Assembly: GCA_963676095.1 (NCBI GenBank)
Contig: OY781040.1
Location: 3,720,001 to 3,784,000, forward strand
Reading direction: 5' to 3'
DNA: 64,000 bases
From: G963676095 sp963676095
Lineage (GTDB): Bacteria; Bacteroidota; Bacteroidia; Bacteroidales; Prolixibacteraceae
The notes beneath the pieces were generated by a model, which was not told the DNA's origin, did no database searches, and was given only the letters and a program-made list of their open reading frames with translations. The position numbers and the translations under genes were made by a program. Positions 17,980-25,521 of the stretch are shown here, one piece after another (position 1 is the first letter of the stretch; the number at the start of each line of letters is the position of its first letter).

Positions 17980-18888
17980 ATGAGGTTATATCGGATTATC
18001 CGGGAATATTTTTCTTTTACGAAAAGCGAGCGAAGAGGCCTTCTGGTTTTGATCGTTTTGATTGCTGTTTTTATACTGGCTAATCACGTGATCTTTTATT
18101 TTGAAAGACCGACTCTTGTCGATACTGAAAAATTTGAACGACTTTTGTCCGAAATTCCATCTGAAGTTAAGATTCCGGAGAAACAATTGTCTCTTTTTTT
18201 GTTCGATCCGAATACGATCGGACCAGATGCCCTGGATAGCCTTGACCTTCCTGCTAAAGTAAAAAATAACCTGCTTAATTATAGGAATCACAAGGGCATT
18301 TTCCGGAAGAAAGCCGATTTTAGAAAGATTTATGGGGTAACTGATTCTATTTATGAAGCGGTAAGCCATTTCCTGTTACTGAACGATCCTCTTGCCGGAC
18401 AGAGAAGTGAAAAAAGCAGGCAACCGGAAGATCGTCCGGAAAAGGAAATCCGGGAAATCAGGAAACAGGAGGTTGCAGTTTCCTCTGTTTGTCTTGAAAT
18501 CAATAAGGCAACGGAGAATGACCTGAAAATGATAAAAGGAATCGGGAATGTTTATGCAAAACGCATCATAAAGTACCGGAGGCTGCTTGGTGGTTTTCAC
18601 GATTTAAAACAACTTGACGAGGTTTATGGCCTCCCGGATGAATTAAGTACGAGACTGGAGGAAGAGCTTTCTCTGGATACTAGCTTAGTTCGGCAGATAA
18701 ACATTAACTTTGCCGGATTTGATGAGTTTTCGGTTCATCCGTACCTGAGCGACAAAGATGCTTCTTCCATTATAAAATACAGGGGGAGGACCGGTTTTAT
18801 TGAAGATAAAAACAGGTTACTGAAAGACTCCGTGCTGGAAAAGGAGACTTTTCTGAAAGCAAGTCCTTATCTGAAAACCAAAAACTGA
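17980..18888 (+). CDS. Membrane-anchored helix-hairpin-helix (ComEA-like) protein
   Basis: The 302-residue protein has one N-terminal membrane helix (about 20-42, RGLLVLIVLIAVFILANHVIF) and then three HhH-type units: LPAKVKNNLLNYRNHKGIF (about 90-108), INKATENDLKMIKGIGNVYA (about 172-191) and a third near residues 245-300. The middle unit is the best match to ComEA, which binds double-stranded DNA outside the cytoplasmic membrane during uptake. A DNA-binding role is therefore plausible but not proven. It starts 48 bases behind the transporter gene. Confidence 0.75.
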   Translation: MRLYRIIREYFSFTKSERRGLLVLIVLIAVFILANHVIFYFERPTLVDTEKFERLLSEIPSEVKIPEKQLSLFLFDPNTIGPDALDSLDLPAKVKNNLLNYRNHKGIFRKKADFRKIYGVTDSIYEAVSHFLLLNDPLAGQRSEKSRQPEDRPEKEIREIRKQEVAVSSVCLEINKATENDLKMIKGIGNVYAKRIIKYRRLLGGFHDLKQLDEVYGLPDELSTRLEEELSLDTSLVRQININFAGFDEFSVHPYLSDKDASSIIKYRGRTGFIEDKNRLLKDSVLEKETFLKASPYLKTKN

Positions 18889-18989
18889 ATGAATTGTTAT
18901 AGAAATTGCAGGTGAATTTAAGCAGAAGTGCTTTTTTACTATAATTTTTAGAAGGGAATAATTTTCAAATTTAAATTTTAGGTAATAAA

Positions 18990-19020
18990 TTTGATTAGTA
19001 ATATAGAATTCATAAATTTG
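18990..19020 (+). promoter_or_regulatory. Promoter of the rpsU-xerC-hpf unit
   Basis: TTTG (18990-18993), a 19-base spacer and TAAATTTG (19013-19020) match the Bacteroidota housekeeping consensus exactly. It lies 33 bases before the rpsU start. Confidence 0.8.
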
Positions 19021-19053
19021 CGGCTCAATTTTAACAGATAAAAATTAAAAAAT

Positions 19054-19245
19054 ATGATCGTTATTCCGGTTAAAGAAGGCGAAAATATCGAAAGAGCCCT
19101 GAAGAGATTCAAAAGGAAATTCGAAAAAACAGGTGTTATCAAGGAATTGCGCGAAAGACAAGCTTTTACAAAACCTTCGGTTGAGAGAAGGACCGAAGTT
19201 AAGAAAGCTATTTATATTCAGGGAATGCAACGCCAGGAAGATTAA
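19054..19245 (+). CDS. rpsU: 30S ribosomal protein S21
   Basis: The 63-residue basic protein (MIVIPVKEGENIERALKRFKR opening, cut here for length) has the S21 pattern of an N-terminal strand followed by Arg/Lys-rich helices and FEKTGVIKELRERQAF. S21 sits on the small subunit near the 3' end of 16S rRNA. It is the first gene of a compact group with xerC and hpf that lies just ahead of the tRNA-tuf operon. Confidence 0.95.
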   Translation: MIVIPVKEGENIERALKRFKRKFEKTGVIKELRERQAFTKPSVERRTEVKKAIYIQGMQRQED

Positions 19246-19293
19246 CTAGTTCCTGTTGGTTTGGTTCCTGTTTTGCGTTAAAGAAAGAAGCCT

Positions 19294-20184
19294 ATGTCTT
19301 ACCAGGAATCATTTCTGAAATATTTGAAGTTCGAGAAAAGATGTTCGGACAATACGGTAATTGCTTATAAGAAAGACCTCGATCAGTTTGAAGATTTTTT
19401 ATTCAAAGCGGTCGGGGATTTTAATGTCCTGGACGTAGATAGCAAGCAGGTGAGGAACTGGGTCGTTTCCCTGATGGAACAGGGAGATTTACCCAAAACA
19501 GTAGCCAGAAAAGTAACTGCGTTGAAGTCTTTCTATAAATTTCTGATGCACCAGCAGCTGCTTGATAAAACGCCCATGGATACAGTAGTTACGCCTAAAA
19601 TTCCTAAAAAACTTCCTTTTTTCGTTGATGAGAACAGTTTGAACGTTCTTCTGGATAACGGGTATTTCAGCAATGATTTTGAGGGAATACGTGATAAGTT
19701 GATCATTAGCCTTTTTTATGGGACAGGGATACGTCTTTCCGAATTGACAAACCTGAAGGATCAGGATGTTTACCCGCATGAGACGCTGATCCGGGTTCTT
19801 GGAAAGAATAAGAAAGAAAGGATTGTCCCTTATCCAAGAAGTATAAACCTGTTGATCGATGAGTATATATCTGAGAGGAATGATATGTTTCCGGAACAGG
19901 GAACAGTTTTTTTTATTACATCGAAAGGCAGGCCGGTTTATGTAAAACTTGTGTACAGGGTAGTCAATAAGTACCTTTCTTTGGTTACAACACTCGAGAA
20001 AAAGAGTCCTCACGTGTTAAGGCATACATTTGCAACTCATTTATTGGACCGGGGTGCCGATCTGAACGCAGTGAAAGAACTTCTGGGGCACAGTAATCTT
20101 GCTGCAACCCAGATTTATACCCATACTTCGACCGAGAAACTACAAAGCATTTATAAACAAGCCCATCCCTGGGGTGGAGAATAA
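19294..20184 (+). CDS. xerC: Tyrosine recombinase XerC
   Basis: At 296 residues this has the N-terminal SAM-like core-binding domain (about 1-85) and the catalytic domain with the tyrosine recombinase residues Arg147 (GTGIRLSEL), a Lys in the beta-hairpin near 171-174, His240 and Arg243 (SPHVLRHTFATHL), His266 (LLGHSNLA) and Tyr275 (TQIYTHTS). XerC/D recombinases resolve chromosome dimers at dif. Its housekeeping position between rpsU and hpf argues for Xer rather than an integrase of a mobile element. Confidence 0.93.
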   Translation: MSYQESFLKYLKFEKRCSDNTVIAYKKDLDQFEDFLFKAVGDFNVLDVDSKQVRNWVVSLMEQGDLPKTVARKVTALKSFYKFLMHQQLLDKTPMDTVVTPKIPKKLPFFVDENSLNVLLDNGYFSNDFEGIRDKLIISLFYGTGIRLSELTNLKDQDVYPHETLIRVLGKNKKERIVPYPRSINLLIDEYISERNDMFPEQGTVFFITSKGRPVYVKLVYRVVNKYLSLVTTLEKKSPHVLRHTFATHLLDRGADLNAVKELLGHSNLAATQIYTHTSTEKLQSIYKQAHPWGGE

Positions 20185-20203
20185 AATCTTAGGAGGAACA
20201 GTT

Positions 20204-20506
20204 ATGAACATTAATGTTAGTGCCATTCATTTTACAGCAGATCAGAAACTGATCGATTTTGCGACGAAAAAGACGAATAAACTGGATACATTCTTTGATG
20301 GAATAATTTCTGCAGAGGTTATATTAAAAGTCTTGAAACCCGAGATGTCCAATAATAAAGTAGCTGAAATAAAGCTGTCTATTCCTTCCAATGATTATTT
20401 GTTCGCGAAAAAACAAGCCGATACCTTTGAAGAAGCGATCGATCTGTCGGTTGATGCCCTGAAAAAGCAACTCTCCAAATTTAAGGAAAAACTAAAGGAA
20501 AAATAA
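20204..20506 (+). CDS. hpf: Ribosome hibernation promoting factor / RaiA-family protein
   Basis: I start at the ATG at 20204 (MNINVSAIHFTADQKLIDF), giving 100 residues. It is preceded by AGGAGG (20191-20196), an unusually strong Shine-Dalgarno match for this phylum, and longer in-frame starts read through the end of xerC. The beta-alpha-beta-beta-beta-alpha pattern and LFAKKQADTFEEAIDLSVDA are those of short HPF/RaiA proteins, which bind the decoding centre of idle ribosomes. The long-form C-terminal dimerisation domain is absent. Confidence 0.92.
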   Translation: MNINVSAIHFTADQKLIDFATKKTNKLDTFFDGIISAEVILKVLKPEMSNNKVAEIKLSIPSNDYLFAKKQADTFEEAIDLSVDALKKQLSKFKEKLKEK

Positions 20507-20526
20507 TTCAAAAATTAGGATAGAAC

Positions 20527-20558
20527 TTGTGATTTAATTAAAAATATTTATACATTTG
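20527..20558 (+). promoter_or_regulatory. Promoter of the tRNA-tuf operon
   Basis: CTTG (TTG at 20527-20529), a 21-base spacer and TACATTTG (20551-20558) fit the TTTG-N19/21-TAnnTTTG consensus. It is followed by a leader of about 115 bases that can fold into two stems (AAGCCC with GGGCTT; ATCCCC with GGGGAT) before the first tRNA. Confidence 0.75.
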
Positions 20559-20676
20559 CAAACCTTTTTCTGATAAGCCCCCGAAATATCAGGGCTTTAA
20601 GCCGAGATCCCCAGAAAACATATCAGAATCATGATTTGCCGGGGATTTAGTGCGGTAAAAGGGAATGTTAATGTTT

Positions 20677-20750
20677 GCCGGATTAGCTCAGCTGGCCAGA
20701 GCACGTGATTTGTAATCTCGGGGTCCTCAGTTCGAATCTGAGATCCGGCT
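20677..20750 (+). tRNA. tRNA-Thr (anticodon TGT)
   Basis: The acceptor stem GCCGGAT pairs with ATCCGGC, the T arm is CTCAG-TTCGAAT-CTGAG, and the anticodon loop is TTTGTAA. The anticodon stem CGTGA/TCTCG contains one T-T mismatch in the middle pair. The 3' CCA is not encoded. This is the first tRNA of the cluster, in the place of E. coli thrU. Confidence 0.93.
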
Positions 20751-20809
20751 CAGTAAAAGTATGGGATGAGTAAATTTTCTGAATTAGAAAAGAGTTCTAA
20801 AATATAATA

Positions 20810-20892
20810 GGGGAGATACCAAAGTGGCCAACTGGGGCAGACTGTAAATCTGCTGGCTCATGCCTTCGTAGGTTCGAATCCTGCTCTCCCCA
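20810..20892 (+). tRNA. tRNA-Tyr (anticodon GTA)
   Basis: The acceptor stem GGGGAGA pairs with TCTCCCC, the anticodon arm is GCAGA-CTGTAAA-TCTGC, and a long variable arm (class II tRNA) precedes the T arm with GTTCGAATC. It is in the place of E. coli tyrU. Confidence 0.95.
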
Positions 20893-20954
20893 CGAAAGAA
20901 AAAAAATAACAAATTTCGAAAGCGAATTTTTTAAATTCGGAATTTGGATAACAA

Positions 20955-21027
20955 GCGGGAGTAGCTCAGTCGATAGAGCATTAGCCTTCCAAGCTAAGGG
21001 TCGCGGGTTTGAATCCCGTTTCCCGCT
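20955..21027 (+). tRNA. tRNA-Gly (anticodon TCC)
   Basis: The acceptor stem GCGGGAG pairs with TTCCCGC (last pair G-T), the anticodon arm is TTAGC-CTTCCAA-GCTAA and the T loop is TTTGAAT. It is in the place of E. coli glyT. Confidence 0.95.
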
Positions 21028-21100
21028 CATTGAAACGATTATTGATGAATAGTATTTGTGATCTTTTGATTATGATGCCTTTTAATCATCGCATGAAAAG

Positions 21101-21172
<72 letters not shown>

Positions 21173-21212
21173 CAGATTAAATTGAAATGAAAATTAAAAA
21201 TTATTATTTGTT

Positions 21213-22400
21213 ATGGCTAAAGAACATTTTAACAGGGATAAGGACCATGTGAACATTGGTACCATTGGTCACGTCGACCACGGTAAAACTACCCTTACAG
21301 CTGCTATCACTTCTGTATTAGCAAAAAAAGGTCTTTCTGAAGTTAAATCCTTCGATTCAATCGATAGTGCTCCTGAAGAAAAAGAGCGTGGTATTACTAT
21401 TAATACTGCTCACGTTGAGTATCAGACAGCAACACGTCACTATGCTCACGTTGACTGCCCGGGACACGCCGACTATGTAAAAAACATGGTTACAGGTGCT
21501 GCCCAGATGGACGGTGCTATTCTGGTTGTAGCTGCGACTGATGGTCCGATGCCTCAAACACGTGAACACATTCTTCTTGCTGGTCAGGTAAATGTTCCCC
21601 GTATTGTTGTTTTCCTGAATAAGGTTGACATGGTTGACGATGAGGAATTGCTGGAACTTGTTGAAATGGAAGTTCGCGAGTTACTTGATTTCTATAAATT
21701 CGATGGAGCTAATGCTCCTGTTATCAGGGGTTCAGCTCTTGGTGCACTGAATGGTGAACCGCAGTGGGAAGAGAAGATAATGGAATTGATGGATGCTTGT
21801 GATACATGGATTCCACTGCCTCCCCGTGATGTTGATAAGCCATTCCTGATGCCGGTAGAAGATATTTTCTCAATTACAGGTCGTGGTACTGTTGCTACTG
21901 GTCGTATCGAAACTGGTATCGTTCATACTGGTGATGAGCTTGAAATGATTGGTTTAGGTGCTAACGGACGTAAAACTGTATGTACTGGGGTTGAAATGTT
22001 CCGTAAGATCCTTGATGAAGGCCAGGCTGGCGATAACGTAGGTTTGTTGCTTCGCGGTGTTGACAAAAAGGAAATCAAACGGGGTATGATCCTTGGAAAA
22101 CCGGGAACAATCACTCCTCATACCAGATTTAAAGCTGAGGTTTACGTACTGAAGAAAGAAGAAGGAGGACGTCATACTCCGTTCCACAATAAATATCGTC
22201 CGCAGTTTTATGTACGTACCCTTGACGTAACCGGTGAAATTTCCTTGGAAGAAGGCCGGGAAATGGTTATGCCAGGTGATAACGTAACAATTACTGTAGA
22301 GCTGATTTATCCTGTTGCATTGAATGTCGGCTTACGTTTCGCTATCCGCGAAGGTGGCCGTACAGTTGGTGCCGGTCAGGTAACTGAAATCTTACAATAA
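21213..22400 (+). CDS. tuf: Elongation factor Tu
   Basis: The 395-residue GTPase brings aminoacyl-tRNA to the ribosome. It has the G1 motif GHVDHGKTTL (19-28), switch region GITINTAHVEY, G3 DCPGH, G4 NKVD and the C-terminal domains ending in AGQVTEILQ. Its length is standard. It shares the promoter at 20527 with the four tRNAs, so tRNA and EF-Tu supply are linked. Confidence 0.98.
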   Translation: MAKEHFNRDKDHVNIGTIGHVDHGKTTLTAAITSVLAKKGLSEVKSFDSIDSAPEEKERGITINTAHVEYQTATRHYAHVDCPGHADYVKNMVTGAAQMDGAILVVAATDGPMPQTREHILLAGQVNVPRIVVFLNKVDMVDDEELLELVEMEVRELLDFYKFDGANAPVIRGSALGALNGEPQWEEKIMELMDACDTWIPLPPRDVDKPFLMPVEDIFSITGRGTVATGRIETGIVHTGDELEMIGLGANGRKTVCTGVEMFRKILDEGQAGDNVGLLLRGVDKKEIKRGMILGKPGTITPHTRFKAEVYVLKKEEGGRHTPFHNKYRPQFYVRTLDVTGEISLEEGREMVMPGDNVTITVELIYPVALNVGLRFAIREGGRTVGAGQVTEILQ

Positions 22401-22420
22401 GAGTTATAAGTTATGGAAAC

Positions 22421-22444
22421 ATCCCGAACCTGATGGTTCGGGAT
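22421..22444 (+). terminator. 10-bp perfect hairpin downstream of tuf
   Basis: ATCCCGAACC (22421-22430) and GGTTCGGGAT (22435-22444) pair fully around the loop TGAT. No T-run follows directly, so it may be a processing or stability element at the tuf 3' end, or a partial terminator between tuf and secE. Confidence 0.65.
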
Positions 22445-22449
22445 AGTTC

Positions 22450-22503
22450 TCGGATGCAACTCTGGTGGGAGTGTTTTTTGTAAGTTCGATTCTTACCATC
22501 CGT
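22450..22503 (+). pseudogene. tRNA-like remnant lacking the anticodon arm (probable former tRNA-Trp)
   Basis: CGGATG (22451-22456) pairs perfectly with CATCCG (22497-22502) as an acceptor stem. ACTC (22459-22462) and GAGT (22469-22472) form a D stem around TGGTGG, which keeps the GG of a D loop. GTAAG-TTCGATT-CTTAC (22480-22496) is a canonical T arm joined directly to the acceptor strand. Where the anticodon arm should be there is only GTTTTTT (22473-22479). The expected first pair is T-T. In many Bacteroidota, tRNA-Trp sits between tuf and secE, so this is most likely a tRNA-Trp that lost its anticodon arm. It could still fold and be cut by tRNA-processing enzymes. The D-stem plus T6 also resembles a weak terminator. 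Confidence 0.65.
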
Positions 22504-22519
22504 CAAAAAACAGATCAAA

Positions 22520-22711
22520 ATGAAACTTAAACTATATTTCGAAGAGGCATATAATGAATTGGTACATAAAGTATCCTGGCCTACTTGGAAAGAGTTACAG
22601 AACAGTGCTTTTGTTGTAATGGTTGCTTCCTTTATTATAGCACTTATCGTATTCGTAATGGATATCTCATTTGAGAACATTATGAAGTTAGTGTACAGTT
22701 TATTTTATTAA
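22520..22711 (+). CDS. secE: Preprotein translocase subunit SecE
   Basis: The 63-residue protein has the conserved amphipathic segment YNELVHKVSWPTWKELQNS followed by one membrane helix (about 29-50). SecE clamps SecY in the Sec channel. The short single-helix form is normal in this phylum, and its position ahead of nusG is universal. Confidence 0.95.
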   Translation: MKLKLYFEEAYNELVHKVSWPTWKELQNSAFVVMVASFIIALIVFVMDISFENIMKLVYSLFY

Positions 22712-22729
22712 CAATTGGAGATCGTCGTC

Positions 22730-23278
22730 ATGAGCGAAAACGAAAGAAAATGGTATGTTCTGAGGACCGTCGGAGGAAAAGAGAAGAAGGTGAAGGAATA
22801 TATCGATAACGAAATAGCTAATGCCGGACTCCAGGAGTATATTTCACAGGTATTAATACCATCAGAGAAGGTATATCAAATTCGCAACGGGAAAAAGATC
22901 AGCAAAGAGCGGAATTTTTTTCCGGGTTATGTATTGATAGAGGCGGCCCTTGTTGGTGAGATTCCGCACATGTTGAAAAACATCACGAATGTGATCGGAT
23001 TCTTAGGTGACACCAAGGGGGGGGACCCTGTACCAATGCGCCAATCTGAAGTGAACCGTATCTTAGGTAGGGTTGATCAGATGGCTGAGGCAGATGCGGA
23101 GGTTAATATTCCTTATGTTGTTGGTGAAACTGTGAAAGTTACAGATGGTCCTTTTAACGGTTTTAACGGAGTTATCGAAGAGATTAACGAAGAAAAGAAA
23201 AAGTTAAAAGTGATGGTCAAAATTTTTGGACGAAAAACACCTTTGGAGCTTAGCTTTATGCAGGTTGAGAAGGAGTAG
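22730..23278 (+). CDS. nusG: Transcription termination/antitermination protein NusG
   Basis: I start at ATG 22730 (MSENERKWYVLRTVGGKE), preceded at nine bases by GGAG; an upstream in-frame TTG (22715) overlaps that signal. The 182-residue protein has the NGN domain (WYVLRTVGG, FFPGYVLIEA, IGFLGD) and a C-terminal KOW domain (VTDGPFNGFNGVIEEINEEK). It couples RNA polymerase to the ribosome or Rho. Confidence 0.95.
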   Translation: MSENERKWYVLRTVGGKEKKVKEYIDNEIANAGLQEYISQVLIPSEKVYQIRNGKKISKERNFFPGYVLIEAALVGEIPHMLKNITNVIGFLGDTKGGDPVPMRQSEVNRILGRVDQMAEADAEVNIPYVVGETVKVTDGPFNGFNGVIEEINEEKKKLKVMVKIFGRKTPLELSFMQVEKE

Positions 23279-23299
23279 TAAATCTTATTATTAATTATT

Positions 23300-23743
23300 A
23301 TGGCTAAAGAAGTTGCTGGATTAATAAAATTGCAAATTAAAGGCGGTGCGGCTAACCCTTCACCTCCTGTAGGACCAGCATTAGGTAGCAAAGGGGTTAA
23401 CATCATGCAATTCTGTAAGCTGTTTAATGCCCGGACACAGGATCTTGCAGGGAAAGTGCTTCCGGTTATTATTACAGTCTATGCAGATAAATCGTTTGAT
23501 TTTGTAATTAAACAACCCCCAGTAGCCGTTCAGTTATTGGAAATTTCTAAGTTAAAATCAGGATCCGCAGAGCCCCATGCAAAAAAAGTTGCCAAGGTTA
23601 GCTGGGATCAGGTTAAGCAAATTGCTGAAACAAAAATGTCTGACCTGAACTGTTTTACTTTGGAATCTGCTATGAGAATGGTTGCTGGCACTGCCAGAAG
23701 TATGGGTATTACTGTAGAAGGTGAATTCCCAGCTAATAACTAA
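23300..23743 (+). CDS. rplK: 50S ribosomal protein L11
   Basis: At 147 residues this contains the L11 signature regions LIKLQIKGGAANPSPPVGPA and GTARSMGITVEG. L11 forms the base of the GTPase-associated stalk with L10 and L7/L12, whose genes follow in the same operon. Confidence 0.97.
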   Translation: MAKEVAGLIKLQIKGGAANPSPPVGPALGSKGVNIMQFCKLFNARTQDLAGKVLPVIITVYADKSFDFVIKQPPVAVQLLEISKLKSGSAEPHAKKVAKVSWDQVKQIAETKMSDLNCFTLESAMRMVAGTARSMGITVEGEFPANN

Positions 23744-23757
23744 TTAAAATTTTAAAG

Positions 23758-24453
23758 ATGGGCAGAATTACAAAAAATATGAAGCTTGTTCAGGAAAAGC
23801 TCGAGAAGGGCAAACAATATTCAATTACTGAAGCTTCTCAATTGGTAAAGGAAATTACTTTTACCAAGTTTGATGCTTCTGTTGATATTGATGTCCGCCT
23901 GGGAGTAGATCCTCGAAAAGCAAATCAGATGGTTAGAGGTGTTGTATCCCTTCCCCACGGAACAGGAAAAGAGGTTCGTGTCCTGGCTCTTGTAACTTCA
24001 GACAAGGAGAATGAGGCAAAAGAAGCCGGCGCTGACTATGTTGGTTTGGATGATTATATTGAACAAATCAAAGGTGGGTGGACCGAATTCGATGTTGTTA
24101 TTACACAACCTCCTGTGATGGGCAAAATTGGTCCGTTAGGACGTATACTTGGGCCTCGAGGTTTAATGCCGAATCCCAAAAGCGGTACCGTAACAATGGA
24201 AGTTGGAAAGGCTATAAAAGAAGTTAAGCAGGGTAAAATCGATTTTAAGGTTGATAAATTTGGTATTGTGCATACTTCAATCGGTAAGGTTTCATTTGAA
24301 CCTGAGAAAATTGAAGCGAATGCCCGGGAATTTATGAGCTCGATTATGAAGCTTAAACCTTCTTCTGCTAAAGGTACTTATGTGAAAAGCATTTATCTGT
24401 CTAGTACCATGAGCCCCGGAATTCAAGTTGAACCAAAGTCAGTAACTGACTAG
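23758..24453 (+). CDS. rplA: 50S ribosomal protein L1
   Basis: The 231-residue protein has the L1 features DIDVRLGVDPRKANQMVRG and GRILGPRGLMPNPKSGTV. L1 binds 23S rRNA at the E-site stalk and in many bacteria represses its own L11-L1 message. Confidence 0.97.
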   Translation: MGRITKNMKLVQEKLEKGKQYSITEASQLVKEITFTKFDASVDIDVRLGVDPRKANQMVRGVVSLPHGTGKEVRVLALVTSDKENEAKEAGADYVGLDDYIEQIKGGWTEFDVVITQPPVMGKIGPLGRILGPRGLMPNPKSGTVTMEVGKAIKEVKQGKIDFKVDKFGIVHTSIGKVSFEPEKIEANAREFMSSIMKLKPSSAKGTYVKSIYLSSTMSPGIQVEPKSVTD

Positions 24454-24468
24454 TTAAATGATGTTGAA

Positions 24469-24987
24469 ATGAAAAGATCGGAAAAATTAGAGATTATTGA
24501 TAATCTGGCTCAAGAGATCAATTCTTACAATCATTTTTACCTGGCCGATGTCGCTGACTTGAGTGCTGATGATACGAGCAGTCTGAGACGTCTTTGTTTT
24601 AGCAGGCAAGTAAAATTGATTGTTGTTAAAAATACACTTTTACGTAAAGCTCTTGAGAAATCAGATAAAAATACGGAAGAGCTGTACGATGTACTTAATG
24701 GGAATACCTCCATCATGTTTTGTGAGGTTAGCAATGTTCCAGCCAAACTGATCAAGGAATTTTCCAAAGCGCATGAGAAGCCTGTTTTGAAAGGTGCTTA
24801 TGTTGAAGAATCGGTTTACGTTGGTGCTGACCAACTGGAGGCATTGATTTCTATCAAGTCGAAGGAACAATTACTTGGAGAACTTATCGGACTGTTGCAG
24901 TCGCCGGTTAAAACTGTGCTTGGACAACTTCAGTCTGGTGGTAACAAAATCCATGGTATCCTTCAGACACTTTCAGAGAAAGAATAA
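24469..24987 (+). CDS. rplJ: 50S ribosomal protein L10
   Basis: The 172-residue protein includes VKNTLLRKALEKSD and the C-terminal helix (ELIGLLQSPVKTVLGQLQSG) that carries L7/L12 dimers. It sits directly ahead of rplL, which it binds. Confidence 0.97.
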   Translation: MKRSEKLEIIDNLAQEINSYNHFYLADVADLSADDTSSLRRLCFSRQVKLIVVKNTLLRKALEKSDKNTEELYDVLNGNTSIMFCEVSNVPAKLIKEFSKAHEKPVLKGAYVEESVYVGADQLEALISIKSKEQLLGELIGLLQSPVKTVLGQLQSGGNKIHGILQTLSEKE

Positions 24988-25027
24988 TTTTAGTTACAAT
25001 TTTATCGCATAAAAAATTTTAGGAAAA

Positions 25028-25411
25028 ATGGCAGATTTAAAAGCACTTGCAGAAGAGTTAGTAAACTTGACTGTAAAAGAAGTTAATGAATTAGCTGACA
25101 TTTTAAAAACAGAATATGGTATTGAACCTGCTGCTGCAGCTGTTGCTGTTGCCGGACCTGTAGCTGCTGCTGGCGGTGAAGAAGAAGCTGCCGCAGTACA
25201 AACTGAGTTCGACGTTATTCTGAAGGCTGCAGGTAATTCAAAATTAGCTGTTGTTAAATTGGTTAAAGAATTGACTGGCCTTGGTTTGAAAGAAGCTAAA
25301 GAATTAGTTGACGGTGCACCAAAGGCAGTTAAAGAAAAAGTTTCAAAAGAGGAAGCTGAATCATTAAAAGCACAATTGACAGAAGCTGGAGCAGAAGTTG
25401 AACTTAAATAA
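25028..25411 (+). CDS. rplL: 50S ribosomal protein L7/L12
   Basis: The 127-residue protein shows the N-terminal dimer domain, an Ala-rich flexible hinge (about residues 36-58) and the C-terminal factor-binding domain (KLAVVKLVKELTGLGLKEAK). It recruits translation GTPases. An attenuator-like palindrome separates it from rpoB. Confidence 0.97.
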   Translation: MADLKALAEELVNLTVKEVNELADILKTEYGIEPAAAAVAVAGPVAAAGGEEEAAAVQTEFDVILKAAGNSKLAVVKLVKELTGLGLKEAKELVDGAPKAVKEKVSKEEAESLKAQLTEAGAEVELK

Positions 25412-25447
25412 GACACTTAAGACTTTAAAATCAGGTCAGTAATGGTT

Positions 25448-25480
25448 TAGAATCCCACTATAGTGGGATTCTAGGCCTTT
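25448..25480 (+). terminator. Attenuator-like palindrome between rplL and rpoB
   Basis: TAGAATCCCACTA (25448-25460) and TAGTGGGATTCTA (25461-25473) are perfect reverse complements, followed by GGCCTTTTT. The stem and T-run form a plausible partial terminator. An attenuator at the same place in E. coli lowers rpoBC expression relative to the ribosomal proteins. Confidence 0.75.
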
Positions 25481-25521
25481 TTGTATATTTACGTTTTAAG
25501 TTCACTTAATTTTTTTGACAC

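Noticed and set aside
19294..20184. Integrase of a mobile element next to tRNA genes
   Set aside because: The recombinase is in a conserved housekeeping group (rpsU-xerC-hpf), and no attachment-site repeat or cargo genes are seen around the tRNAs.
20797..21030. 77-codon minus-strand frame across the tRNA genes
   Set aside because: It is antisense to tRNA-Tyr and tRNA-Gly; such frames are often wrongly annotated as proteins.
22450..22503. A functional tRNA-Trp between tuf and secE
   Set aside because: There is no anticodon stem or CCA anticodon; only about 54 bases exist between the acceptor ends.
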